NCBI GenBank assembly: GCA_037447655.1
Contig: JBBHKE010000926.1
Span: 144,038-208,037 of the forward strand
Reading direction: 5' to 3'
Origin: Zygnema cylindricum
Lineage: Eukaryota > Streptophyta > Zygnematophyceae > Zygnematales > Zygnemataceae
Length of the DNA: 64,000 nt
Below the pieces are notes generated by a model. It did not search any database, was not told the origin of the DNA, and saw nothing but the letters and a program-made list of their open reading frames with translations. This document shows, piece after piece, positions 21,002-33,789 of the stretch. A program made the position numbers and the translations under genes. Within the stretch, counting starts at the first letter, position 1, and each line of letters starts with the position of its first letter.

Positions 21002-22193
21002 TTAAACTCTGAGACCTCCATTGGCCCTCAGAGTATGCAGATCCAAAAGAAGCTAATCTAGATAGTGCCGACTCCAAGTTGAAATAAACCCAAGTGACTG
21101 ACCCCTTGACAGTCAGAACCCCAATATAGATTCAACCCTGTGAAATAACACTTTCTGTGTGCTCAATTCCACCACAGAATGCAAAGTTAGAATATGAGAT
21201 TTGGACACTTTCACCCACTTTGACTTTCCCTTAGAAATGCAGCCACCCTGGCAGACAAAAACTTTGACCGACTACACCCTGTGTAGCTTGGACTCCCCTG
21301 AGTCCGCAGCAAAAAGAATCACTGAAAATGGTCAAGTAAATTGATAGTTATGGCTGGCCAAAGTTTGCCATTTATACAGGGTGCTCTCTGGGAGAGGCAG
21401 CTGCCTATCCAAAATTTATCTAAGTCCTATTCCCTCTCTAAAACTTTATCTACTGAAGTACGGCACCAATCAAATTACTGTGTCGTACAGAAAAGTACAG
21501 GTGCCGGTGTACTTTCTGTACGGCCATTGTACGACATGGCCAAAATGTCGACACGTGTCATATCCGGATTTGTTCCCGTAATCTCCGGAGTTGCCGCAAT
21601 CCAATGTAATGTTACCACGTGTCACTCAATGTCGCGGTGATCGCAAACCGCCAAAATCGTACGCCGCGATCTCGGCATCCTTCGCGGCCGTCCGATCAAA
21701 TTAGATTTCAATCGTGGCCGTCATAAATACCTGCGCGGTATTCTTTCCGGCGTCAAACAAACTGCGCGGTATTTCTTTCGTATTCGTACCGTACGTCGTA
21801 CTTTCCACAACTGTTTCTATGCTCTATGCATATAGTTCTAGTTAAATGAATTAGTATTATTGTAACTGTTTAAATAAACATCATACCCCGTAATATCTAA
21901 TGTAATTTAGACTATCTGGTTAAGACTACCGGCTATTGCGGTTGAGACAAGTGGCAGGTACCAGGATCAAATCCTGGCTATGTCAAAACTACCTTTTAGA
22001 GAAAACCCCCTATAAAACAACTGTCTGTCTCCTTCTAGACAGCACAGGCAGCCATGGCTAACTCCTCCTCCAATCTTCAGTGACTGCGACAAGTGTGGGG
22101 ACTTGAGGAGGAGTTAGAGGCAGGCTGTCAATATCTACTATTTTGCCTTTTATTTTGCAATCTCTAGACCTAGAAAATACTTGAATTCCAACA
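21002..22193 (-). repeat. 5' LTR of element B
   Basis: On the minus strand it carries TATA sequence CCTGTATAAATGG (21368-21380), CACGTG boxes near 21552 and 21617, GTAC repeats, a tRNA-like segment near 21915-21985 and the hairpin near 22058-22117. This LTR would drive transcription of the gag-only element. Confidence 0.85.
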
Positions 22194-23486
22194 GAAAAGA
22201 CTCTGATCGACTACACCCTTGTGTAGCTTGGACTCCCCTGAGTCCGCAGCAAAAAGAATCACTGAATTTGCTCCCCTGAGCAGTAAGTTATGGCTGGTCA
22301 AAGATGACCTTTATAGTTACAAGCTCTCTTAGAGAGAGAGGTACCTAAATATTTTCTAAGTCTCACTCTGCCTACTCACGAATATCTACTACTAAACCCT
22401 AGTCGAATAGGAACACTATATAGTACAAGAAGGTACAATGGGCGATGTACTTATTGTACGACCATTGTACGACAAGGTCTACAAGGTGACACCTATCAAA
22501 TCGGAAGCCATGGTTCCTCCTCCCATCTTCTCCGGTATCAAATAATGTGGCGCCACGTGGCACCGCATGACGCTATCTCCGTATGCCGCCAAAAGCTCAC
22601 TTCGCGTGGCGGCTATAATGCCGGCCGTCCGATCAAACGTATTTTACACGGTTCAGATTCGCGTACATGCATGAATTGCTCCTTTTGGTTAGCCTGCTGT
22701 TAATTAGCTGTTGCGTTAATGTTTATGTATTTATGAAACCCGTCACGTGTATCGTCTCGATAACGCCTTATTGGTTAAGGCTTACGTTTACAAATATAAA
22801 CACAGACCATGGTTCAAATCTGGTTTAGAGCAGTTTTTGGTTATTTGTTAGTTTGTTAGAACTCTCTTCTTGTCCATGTAAAAATACCTATTGTACCCTA
22901 AATATGTCATCGTTTACTCTAAGCTATAGGCTAAAGCTAACGTCTGTAGTAGGATTTAGGTACCACGATCAAATTCAATAACCGTCACAACAATTTTGGT
23001 GCAAACTACGAATTAGTCTATCCTCTTTAGACAGCAATGGCTCTAGCTCTCTCTTTGGTCTTCAGTGACTGCAACAAGTATGGGGACCGGAGAGAGTTGA
23101 GCGCGAAGCAGGTTGCCTTTGCTGACTTACTCTATTTATTTTCCAATACAGACCTAGAAAATACATAAATTTCAACAGGATCCCAAGGAAGAAAGGGACA
23201 AGCCATAACGTCGGATGTGAAAGGTACATCTTTTTATCTGGAGCCGTACTAAAGCCGTACATATTTTATGCCAGCTACTGTACTTTCAGCCTGTACAAAT
23301 GATCTGATTGGTAGGCACCTCAGTACGTTTATTTTTGTTTATGATTTACGTGTATGATTGTCCGTACTTTTATCTGTACGGTCCGTACAAATATCACCGT
23401 ACCGATATATTGATTATCGGCTACCCGAAAAAAGGCCCATATCGGATATCGGCATATCCTTACCGATACACAACACTAGTGAAAAC

Positions 23487-25341
23487 CCTCCCTAACTACA
23501 TGTATGCGCGAACCTACATGGGTTCGCGGCTTAAGTAAATGAAAGGCATCGAGGCGTCACCGATATTCTTGGAAATCGCGATTCGGCCCCACACGATGAT
23601 CCACGTCTATACTCCAAAATCGCGTGCACACGCACGAAATGATGCATACCGCACGAAATACTCCCTGAAATCGCGCCACGTCTCCCAAACGATATTCCAC
23701 GTCCATACTTCGAAATCGCAATACCTGCGCACGAAATGAAACGTATCGCAAGAAAATAGTACTTTTCAATGAAACGTGCACGCGAATCGCGTACACGTCA
23801 CAAATAAGTGAATTGACGATATTTTACTAATAAAACTATGAAACTTAAGCGTGCGACTACAAACCATGCGTGCGTGAGGAAATCGTGCATACATGTATGA
23901 TATCGTGCGTGCGTATTAAATATCGCGCGCGCGTGCAAAGTATCGTGCGTGCATGAAACGATACGATGCAGCATGATAGGTACAATACAACGCGAATCGC
24001 TATTAGCGTAGAAGCTTTTTTAGCGTATAAAAAAAATTAGCGTTATTATCGCTAAGGGTGCAGTTCCATCAGTCGTTTCCGTAATAGTACGGTGAACTCT
24101 TCGGGTCGGGTTGATTAAGGGTGGTTCCATTAGCGAACAAGTGGGGTTATTTACTAAGGGTCGTAGCGTTTCGTACAGGTCTGTAGCTTTTTTTTTCCCC
24201 AAGGAAAACATCATTACGGAAAAATGTCCAAGGTTGTGGTCGTAAATTTTGATTGTCGGATGCCATTACACTTTTTATTCGAGACGCCACGTCACCAACC
24301 CTATAGTTTTGACGACCTTGCATTGGGAGGACACTTCTCAGAGACTGAACGTGTAAAAATGGGCCGCGTTGAAAAGGGATAAAAAAAATCCACGATGAGG
24401 GCGCGCGTATGTGCGTACACGTCGGAAGGGCCATGTGCCTTTCGCCAAGGTGGCTGCGAATCCGCCAAAATTATCCGTCACGCTCCCACCATCAAAGTTT
24501 GTCGCCGCCTTTTTGTCGTTGAGTTTTGAAATTTTGGGTAGTACATTATAATGCCCTTTGTACGAGTTATTAATTACCCCTGCTGGTACAGATATTACCT
24601 CTGCTCGTACAGAGATTGCCTCCCCTTGTAGAAATATTGCGTTCAGACTTTGAATTCTAAGATTCTTTCAAGATTTTAAGCATCTAATATTAACCTACGT
24701 GATACCAATCAGAATGAGCCACACAAATAAAAAGTAGTTATTGACGAAACCTAATGGAAGGCATGCCCTTCAGTAAAATTTTCCGTACGATTACTAAAAC
24801 GCATAATGGAAGGGCACCTTGAGTCGACGTTCCCTCACGTAGAGCCCGTAAACCATGTGTTTTAAATTGGGTGGCACCACGGAAGCTACGATCTGATATT
24901 GGATATCCTTCAATTTTTTTACAACGACAAATTTCACTTCAAATCTTCACTTGCGTACAATGTACCCGCGTACCAGGTCATAATACAACAAAACATTTGT
25001 ACTTTTTGGAAACACCATTCTTCTACGCCAGCTCATTTTTTAGGGTTCCTATTTTGGAACATGACCAAAATCATTTGTTGGAAATAGTGTGACGAAAGAG
25101 TGTTGCCAGAAATAGCGCGAAAAAAGACCGTTTGGAGATTATTTTATATATTTTCAGTTGTATTTTGAAAGGTACATATCATGTGCAAATTTTGTGATTT
25201 TTCATTGGTTTTCTATCGTGACACGTAGCATACGTCCATCGTGTTGCGATTCATTTTTTTCTATAACTGACAACCCACCTCTTCCTACAACATTGTCACC
25301 AACAGAGAAAAATGAAGCGAACGCCTCGTGAATGAATATCC
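23487..25341. other. Non-coding region with alternating purine-pyrimidine words
   Basis: Recurrent words (ATCGTGCGTGCGT, CGCGCGCGTGCA, GCACGAAATG) occur at 23560-23980. A lone M1 MITE-like end (GAATCGCTATTAGCG) lies at about 23995. No gene is supported. Confidence 0.4.
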
Positions 25342-28197
25342 TGTAGAAATTAATGGTTTCTGTTTAGGTATTTTATACTTCTGATTAGTGTAAAATATAA
25401 ATAGTAAAGAAATTGTTGAAAAGGGGTAGTTCATGGCTCATTTCTCTATTTTAGTTAGACTCCATAGCGGGAGAGAGTGGATCAAAGACGCGCCATGGCT
25501 GCCTCCTTATTTATGGAGTTAGAGAGTGTTGTAAAGGTAAAAATTGAAAAGGAAAAGGTAAATCGCGATCTTGAAGCACCCGATGAGTATGAGAACATAG
25601 TAATGTACCGACCCACATGAATAAGCGGACCCGAATTTTGTAGGATGATTCGCTGGAGAATACCACAAGACTTGAAAGGGTAAAAAGAGCGGACGAGCCT
25701 TGGCAACCGGGACCGATTAGAGGAACAAGGACTCAAAAAAACCCTTCAAAAACTATGGAGGGGGACAAAAAAATCAGTCCAATGAATCTGAACCTAGGGT
25801 TCCCAAAGGGCTTTGTCACTTATGTAAAAAACCAGGGCACTATATGGTGGAGTGCTTTAAGCAAACTGAGCTTTGGCTAAAAGTGGGGCAGATCGGTGGA
25901 CATCCAAAAGGGAAGAAGAAGGCACTTATGATGCAGGTATATGAGGAGGAGTCTGAGGACGATGAGCTGTTGTTGTAGGAAGAGATGGAGGTGAACACCG
26001 AGGTTGAAATTCCACGAACAGAGAAATGTGCATTCGAAGGATTGACGGGTGAAGCAGGATAGATTGTGGATTTGGGTGCTTCTATGCACATGTGTAAGGA
26101 TAAACATATGTTCACAAAAATAAGAAAGATCTTCACTGTAGAGATAGAGTATGGGGATGGGAGGGTAGTCACTACTACTTTGGTGGGATCAGTAGATTAG
26201 GAAGTATTACTGGAAGGGAAAACATCCATTGTTACATTTTTTGATGTGTTGTTTATTCCTGAGTTGAAAAAAAATCTCATCTGAATGTCTGTGTTAGATG
26301 ATAAGGGTTTTAAAATTAGCACTAAGAAAGGATTCTTTACTGCTTGCTTTAAAGAGGAAGTTTACTTCACTGCTGAAAAGGGTAGCGAAGGGATGTTTAG
26401 GCTGATTTTAAGCAATGAAAAGGAGAAACTTTATTATGTCAGTGTTCATGATATATTACTGTGGAATAAGAGGCTTGGATATGTGCATTTAGATAAATTT
26501 AAAAAAATGAAAAAGATGGGAGTAGTTGAAGGGATTCAGTTTGGAGGAAGTGAGATTTTGAGTGACTGTAGTGGGTGTGCTCAAGGTAAGGCACACATGT
26601 TACCTTTCCCAAAAACAACCCCTTATAATGGAGAAAAGGTTCTAGATTTGGTACACACACATATCCGGGGACCGGAGGGAAGAGGTTAGGTAAGGCACAC
26701 AGGATACCCTTCCCAAAAACAACCACTTATTTAGGAGAAAAAGTTATAGATTTGGTACACACACATATCTTAGGACCGACAAAAGTATTGTCACCCGGAG
26801 AGAAGAGGTTTATGATGACCATCAATGATGATTGGTCTCGGTATTCAAGAGTATACTTTCTGAAAAATATATCACAAGCCCGAGAGTACTTTAAGCAATA
26901 CAAAGCATGGAGTGAGAAACTCCATGAAACCCCAATGAAGAGAGTGAGGAGTGATAATGGGGGAGAGCATACCTCAAACCAATTTGAGGATTTTTTGAGA
27001 GAAGATGGAGTAGAACATCAAAAGACAGTTCTAGAAAATCTTGGGCAAAATGGTGTAGCGAGAGGTTGAACAGGACACTAAGTGATATTGCCAGAAGTAT
27101 ATTGCCAGAAGTATGTTGCCAGAAAAGAAGATAGGAAAAAGTTTATGGGCTAAGGCAATGAATTACGCCAACTATCTCAAGAATAGAGTTTTTACTTCGA
27201 CATTCAAAGGACAAACACCTTGTGAGAGATGGACTGGCCAAGATGTATAACAATTAGTGGTTTTCGGTAGTCAAGTGTTCAGTCTAGATACAAATCAGTC
27301 AACCTAGAAGTTAGATCCTAACGGTAAACCAAGAAACATGCTAGGATATGATGAGGATGTAAAAGGATATAGAGTTTATGATCTTTAAAGGGAGAATATA
27401 ATTATAGTTAAACACCTTGTAGTTATAGATGAACGGAAATGAGTAGATCGCTTTAAGTATACAAAGTCAGTTAAAATAAGATTTGAGTTAGAAAATTTTG
27501 GTTACTTTGAGCTCCCTAACTATCCAAGTTTCCGAGAAGATGATAATCTTGCAGGTACAGATCAGACCGGGAAGAAACCGATAGTGGAATCTCAAGTGAA
27601 GAACCAGCCAGAGGCAAAAGACGTGGTGGAGATTGAACTGGAATCAATGGAGAGGGGAGAAGCTGAATTTGTTAGAAAGAATCCATGAGAGCCATCTATT
27701 CCAACAACAAATTTTGAGGTAGGAAGGAGAAACAGCAAAAGGCTGCAAGAAAAACAAGTAAATAAAAAGGTAACCAGATTGTATCATCCAGCTTAGCCCC
27801 AAACTTATAGAGAGGCAATGAACTGTACAAAGAGAAACCAATGGAGTACACCGATTAATGAGGAGTTGGCCTGAATTATAGGAGCCGATACTTAGGAGCT
27901 GGTGAAATGCCCACCTGACTGAAAACAAATTGGGTGTAAGTGGGTATTCAAACTAAAACTCAACCCAGATAACTCCATTGAGCGTTATAAGCCCAGTTAG
28001 TGGCCAAAAGAAGGTTCACTCAGAAAGAGGGAATTGACTATGAGGAAACCTTTGCCCCGGTCATCAGATTTCCCTCCGTCCGTATTCTCCTCAGTTTGGC
28101 GGCATCGAAAGACATAGAGGTGCATCAAATGGACATCAAAACAACCTTCCTACATGGAGAGCAAGAAGAGGAGATCTTTATGCGACAACCCAAAAGA
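25342..28197 (+). pseudogene. Degenerate copia element F, truncated
   Basis: It starts with an LTR-like TGTAGAAATTAATGG, but most of the LTR and the gag N-terminus are deleted by about 25490. Fragments of gag, zinc knuckle (near 25820), protease, pre-integrase region (26285-26689), integrase (26752-27069) and N-terminal RT (near 27930-28200) follow. They are the same order as in element A, with many stops and frameshifts. A segment of about 104 bp in the integrase start is tandemly duplicated (26585 and 26689). The element is cut at 28197 by element D on the other strand; its 3' half is missing. Confidence 0.85.
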
Positions 28198-29225
28198 TGC
28201 AATTAAGAGACCTCCATAGGTCCTCAAAATGGGCAGCTCACACGAAGCCCATAGGATAACCCTGACCCCTTTGTGTTTCGACAAGTATAGCTGCCATCTA
28301 GGTAGACAAATACTTTGACCACCTTTACCCCTATGAAGACAAGAATCCTTTGAGTCGATAGCAAAAAGAATCTCTGAATTTGCTCCCCGAGCAGTAAGTT
28401 ATGAAGGGTCAAAGTTGACCTTTTATACAAAAGCGCTCTAGGAGAGAGGACGTTGTCTACAAGATTTTCTAAGTCCTAAAAACCCTCTCTAAACCCTCTA
28501 CTACAGAGTACGACACCAATAAGAATATTGTGTCGTAGAAAAAGGTACAGGTGTCGGAGTACTTTCTGTACGACCATCGTACAACATGGCAAAAAAGATG
28601 ACAGTTGCCATATTCGGATTTGTTCCCATATTCTCCAAAGATGCCAAAGCCATTGGGGTGTGCCACGTGTCACTTGATGTGGCGATGACAAAAAAACTGC
28701 CAAAACGCATATTCCACGATCTCGGCACCTATAGTGGTCGTAATAGCAAATTGGCATCCAATTCTAGCTGTTGAAAATAAATGCGCAATATTTGATTCAT
28801 CCTCGAAACAAATGCGTGGTATTCTTTTCGCGAAGTATACTAAACCATACTATACTAAACTGTATCAATGTCCTAAAACTCTATTCACGCAGTTAAATGA
28901 ATTCGTCTAGGTGTCCACATTTATATAATTATCGAACCCTATATACTTCAGCACTGGTCCTAGACTAATAGGATAAAGCTAACGGCTTCTTGCGACTTTG
29001 ACGAGCCGCAGGTACCAGGATCAAATCTTGGGCCCGTCAAGTTTTTTTTTGGTAAACCTACCAAACTAGTGCCTGTCTCTTTCTGGATAGCATAGACAGC
29101 CGTGGCTCTAGCTCCCTCTCCAACCTAGACAGCCATGGCTCTAGCTCCTTCTCTAACCTTCAGTGACTGCGATAAGTATGGGAGTTGGAGAGAGGAGTTA
29201 GGGTTTAGAACCTTTAATTTTTACA
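28198..29225 (-). repeat. 3' LTR of element D
   Basis: It is about 1028 bp, from TGCAATTAAGAGACCTCC to TTTTTACA. It contains CACGTG (near 28664), GTAC words, a TATA-like CTTTTGTATAAAAGG on the minus strand (near 28419-28433), a tRNA-like segment at about 28960-29040 and the hairpin at about 29130-29210. Confidence 0.75.
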
Positions 29226-29367
29226 CTCGCCTTATTTTCTAGTCACTCTTCAATTAAAGACCACACTTCTCCTTGCAGAAAATTATCTTATTGGAAGGCA
29301 CAGGTTTGGTCATCATATATGCTACAATTTCACTATATGGTCTATACTCTAAACTGATTATTTTGTC

Positions 29368-32300
29368 TTATACCTTCTCCCTAACGAAGCTAAGTCTAAT
29401 GTCCATATGTTTTGCTTTATATTGGTGTTTAGGATTGGCAGAAATGGCAATGGCTGCCTGATTATCACAAAACACTTTCTGGACACCACTCATAAGATGA
29501 CCAAGCTCACCATGCAAGGATTTGACCCACATTAATTCTTTTACAACAGAGCAAGAGGCCATGTTCTGAGCCTCTATGGTGGACTGAGCAATGACCTTTT
29601 GCTGCTTGCTGCTCTAGTAGCAAGCCCCATCACCCACATACAATACATACCCAGACGTGCATCTCCTCATGAGAGCATCCCCATATCTAGCATCACTCCA
29701 AGTGGTGATGTGGTGATGTCAGTATTGTTCACACCCAAATGCAGCCATAGATCTCTAGTCCCTATGAGATATCTAAGTAATCTCTTAGCTGCCTTACAAT
29801 CTTTCTTAATGGGAGCATTCAGACTCCTACTTAGTACTCCTACATTTGCGGCTAGGTCTGACCTGGTACAATTCATAAAACATATTAGGTTGCCCACTAC
29901 TTGTCTATAAGGAATTATCTGTATAAATCTCTTCTCTTTAGGGCTTAACTCATAATCAAAGATTATAACTCCGTCTTCCGCACTCCCCTCACTTCCCTTC
30001 TTTAGTTCTATTGGAGTGGTACAACTATTAGCCTTGTCCATTTGAAATCTTTGTAACATGTTTCCTATGGCCTCCTTTTGAGTTATTTTGATTATCTTTC
30101 TATCTCTATCTCTCTTTATCTGAATTCCCAAAATACACCTTGCTTCTCCCATATCTTTCATTTCAAATCCATCTTTTAGAAACGCTTTCACCTTATTAAT
30201 TTTATCCATAGATTTACTTAAAACAAGCAAATCATCAACATAAATTGCAATAAATATAATTCTTTCCTCATCTTCAAACAAATAAATTGAGTGATCTGAG
30301 CTGATCCGAATGTATCCCAAACTTGTAAGAAATTCATCGAGCTTTTTATTCCATTGTCGGGGTGCCTGATTCAACCCATACAAAGATTTGATCAATTGGC
30401 AAACCTTGGGCTCTCAAGGGCTCTCCTCCCCTTGCTCCACAAATCCTTCAGGCTGTCGCATAAAAATCTCCTCTTCCAACTCTCCATGTAGGAAGGCCGT
30501 CTTGATATCCATTTGATGTACTTCCATGTCTTCTGTTGTCGCCAGACTGAGAAATATTCGGACGAAGGGAAACCTGACGACCGGGGCAAATGTCTCCTCG
30601 TAGTCAATTCCCTCTTTCGGGGTAAATCCTTTCGCCACTAACTGAGCCTTGTAGCGCTCAATGGTGTTATCCGGGTAGAGTTTCAATTTAAATACCCACT
30701 TACACCTGATTGGTTTTTTGTCAGGTCGTCAGTTTGCCAATTCCTATGTATCGGCCGCCATAATCGAAGCCATCTCTTCATTAATGGTTGTCTTCCACCG
30801 GTTCCTCTCAAGACATTTTATTCCCTCGTTATAAGTTTGAGGTTAATCAGGATGAGACAATTTGGTTACCTTGTTATCTTGTCTCTCTTGCAGTCTTTTG
30901 CAGCTTTTTCTTCCTCCCTCAAACTCTGTTGCCGAAATACTTGGCTCTTGTGGATTCTTCCGAACAAATTCGACTTCTCCCCTATCTCTCGATTCCAGGT
31001 CTATTTCCACCACGTCTTCCGCTTCGGTTTGAGTTGATACTAGGGGTTTCACAGATGAGTTCTTTTCGATCTGATCCGTACCTGCAAGATCATCATCTTC
31101 TCGAAAACATCGACAGTTAGGAAGCTCAAATTCATCAGAATTTTTTGACTCAAATCTTATTTTTACTGTCTTTGTATGCTTGAAGGGATCTATAGATTTC
31201 CCTTAATCCATAACCACTAAATGCTTCACTAGGATTATATCTTCACTCTTGAGATCATCGACTCTATATCCTTTTACATCTTCATCATATCATAGCAGAT
31301 ATCTTGGTTTTCTTTTCGGATCTAACTTTCAATTTAACCGATCTAAAACAACAGTCTTTCCTTTTGTTGTTCTTTGGTCTACAATAGACCGCAGAAGCGA
31401 CCCAAACTATCAACCGTAAAGCTAAGCAAATCTAATCCAATGAACAATCCTTTGAAATGAATGCCCTCCAAATAAGTGAATGCATTCCCAGATGCATTCC
31501 CAAAAAATCCCCATTAGACACACCATATTTGGTTTTTTCGGCCGGTCCATCTGTCATAAGGTGTTTGGCCCAGATGCATTCCCAAAAAATCCCCATTAGA
31601 CACACGATATTTGGTTTTCGGCCGGTCCATCTGTCATAAGGTGTTTGGCCTTTTAGTGTCAAAGTAAGAACTCTATTCTTGAGATAGTTTGCACAGTTCA
31701 TTGCTTCCGCCTTGAATCTCTTTCTCATCTTGTTATCTGATACCATAGTCTTGGCACTATCACTTAGTGTCCTATTTAACCTCTTGGCTACACCATTTTT
31801 CTTATGATTTTTAGGAACTGGCTTTTGATGTTGCACTCCATCTTCTCTAAAAAAATCCTCAAATTGAGTGGAGGTATACTCTCCCTGATTATCACTCCTT
31901 ACTCTCTTAATGGAGGAATCATGGAGTTTCTCACTCCACGCTCTATATTTTTTTAAAATCTGTGGGGCATCTGATTTATTTTTCAAAAATACACTCTAGA
32001 ATACCGAGACTAAACGTCAATGATTGTTATCATAAACCTCTTACCCCTAGGTAAAGGCACTTTGGCCGGTCCTAAAAAATCAGTCTGTACCAAGTCTAAA
32101 ACTTTTTCTCCTTTATGAGTGGCTTACTTTTGGAATGGTAACCTGTGTGCTTTACCTTGAGCAGAATCACTACGGTACTTAGGTTTTCACTTTCTCCAAA
32201 GTGAATTCCTTCCACTATTCCCATCTTTTTCATTTCTTTCAACTTATCTAAATGCACATGTCCAAGCTTCTTATGACACAACATAATATCATGAGCACTA

Positions 32301-33632
32301 ACATAGTACAGTTTCTTCTTTTCGTAACTTAAAATCTTCCTAAACATCCCTTGGCTACCTTTTTTAGCAGTGAAATAAACTTCCTCCTCAAAGCTAGCAG
32401 TAAAGGTTCCCTTCCTAGTGCTAGTTTCAAACCCTTATCATCTAACACAGACGTTGAGATGAGGTTTTTGTTTAACTTTGGAATAAACAACACATCAGAG
32501 TATGTCACTAGGGATGTCTTTCCCTCTACTAAGACTTTCATATCTACTGATTCTACCAAAGTAGTGGTAACTACTCTCCGATCCCCATACTCTATCTCTA
32601 CGGTGAGGATCTTTCTCATCTTAATTAACATATATTTGTCCTTACACATATGCATCGAGACACCGGAATCCACAATCCAACCTCTTTAACCTTTTAATCC
32701 TCTGAAAGCACATTTCTGCTTTCGAGGAATTTCGACCACGGTCTTCGCCTCCAACTCCTCATCCAACAAGAGCTCATCGTCCTCGTCCTCAATTTCCTCC
32801 TTACGTACTTGTGTCACAAGAGTCTTTTTCTTTCCTCTTGGAGGCCCACAGATCTGCCCCTCCTTTAACCGAAGTTCGGTTAGCTTGGTGCATTCCGCCA
32901 TATAGTGTCTTAGTTTCTCACAAAAATGACACAATCCCTTCGGCGCCCTCGGTCCGAACTCATCGGTCTGATTTTTTTGCCCCCCCCTCTCCATAATTTA
33001 CGACCGGTGTTTGTGGAATCCCTGTTCCTCTAATCGGTCCCGGCTGACAAGGCTTGTCCACTCTTTCCTCCCCTTCGGATCTCCATCGTATTCTCTCGAA
33101 GAGAATCATCCCTACCATTGAATTCCATATCCACCTTGAGCCCTACAAGTCCTGCACACGATTGCCTATATTCTCGAACTCATTTGGTAACTTCATGAGC
33201 AGGCAGTTAACATTTTCCTTTTTAGTTTCTACTTTTTCAGCACTCTCTGACTCCATGAAAGGTGTTGAGCACATTACAAAAATCCAACATCTTCCCCCCT
33301 TTGTATACATATGCATTAATTTTCAGATCAGGCAACTGTTGTTTTGCTGAATTGACCACTTTGGTAGATCTTTATGAGAGCCACCCAAAGATTGGATGCC
33401 CTCTTTACGTGCAAATGAGGAGATGCAACCCCTTAAGTAAGATGGCGGAGGATGAAGTGCTTTGCCGCCATATTGTTATAGTCCTAGGTATCACAATCAT
33501 TATTCTCGTTCCTCCGAATAGGTTACATGGACGTTGAACCAGTGGCCATCGGTGTGGTCCTCTCCTTCTGTGTTCCTTTTTCCACCACCTCTCTTTCCTT
33601 TGTTTTCTGCGTTGGAGATGGATCTGCATCAC
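29368..33632 (-). pseudogene. gag-pol remnants of element D
   Basis: Reading leftwards from 33632 on the minus strand: gag fragments, zinc knuckle (CHFCEKLRHYMAEC near 32940), protease (DSGVS near 32670) and the pre-integrase region (32347-32096). Integrase (31986-31432), RT (30686-29667, with YVDD) and RNase H (29562-29368) follow. Frames are interrupted throughout. The integrase segment contains an 82-bp tandem duplication (about 31490-31651). The RT/RNase H part is the best preserved stretch (242 codons, 30395-29667). Confidence 0.85.
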
Positions 33633-33789
33633 TAGTGAATCTGCTTCCTACAAACCCTGGAGGGATGCCTCACCCGTCCACTCACTATTCTCCAAAACCT
33701 TTTCTCACATAGAGCTCCTTTCATCATACTCTCCCAATATATGAAGCCAGTTCCATTAAAGAGGGGCACCCTCGAGAGTGGGCCCAATA

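Larger units (their letters stand above)
11427..22193 (-). mobile_element. Gag-only non-autonomous copia element B (nest level 3)
   Basis: Element B has LTRs of about 1192 bp (11427-12619 and 21002-22193) and a target duplication GAAAA (11422-11426 and 22194-22198). Its own length is about 4.3 kb once the inserted element at 14386-20821 is removed. On the minus strand the order is 5' LTR, primer site, gag, a patchwork of pol remnants, purine tract (next to 12620), 3' LTR. There is no protease, integrase or catalytic reverse transcriptase. The LTR outer bases are TA/TT rather than TG on the left edges. A second member of the family lies at 43019-49477. Confidence 0.85.
11169..23177 (-). mobile_element. 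Solo copia-type LTR, interrupted (nest level 2)
   Basis: The LTR pieces are 11169-11426 and 22199-23177, about 1.24 kb in total. They read as one LTR on the minus strand and are flanked by the 5-bp duplication GGATC (11164-11168 and 23178-23182). Ends are TG...CA. No internal region belongs to this LTR, so it is a solo LTR left by recombination before the next element inserted. It carries a CACGTG box (GCGCCACGTGGC near 22550), a GTAC cluster near 22430-22470, and the family hairpin near 23040-23100. Confidence 0.85.
11028..23478. mobile_element. Non-autonomous hAT-like element carrying nested retrotransposons (nest level 1)
   Basis: The 19-bp terminal inverted repeat TAGTGTTGTGTATCGGTAA starts at 11028. 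Its exact inverse ends at 23478. The termini are flanked by a perfect 8-bp direct repeat GTGAAAAC (11020-11027 and 23479-23486). An 8-bp target duplication and a terminus of the form Y-A-G-N-G are typical of the hAT superfamily. The element's own DNA is only 11028-11168 plus 23183-23478, about 437 bp. It has no transposase and several GATACCGATA-like subterminal words. Everything between is retrotransposon DNA inserted later. Confidence 0.85.
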
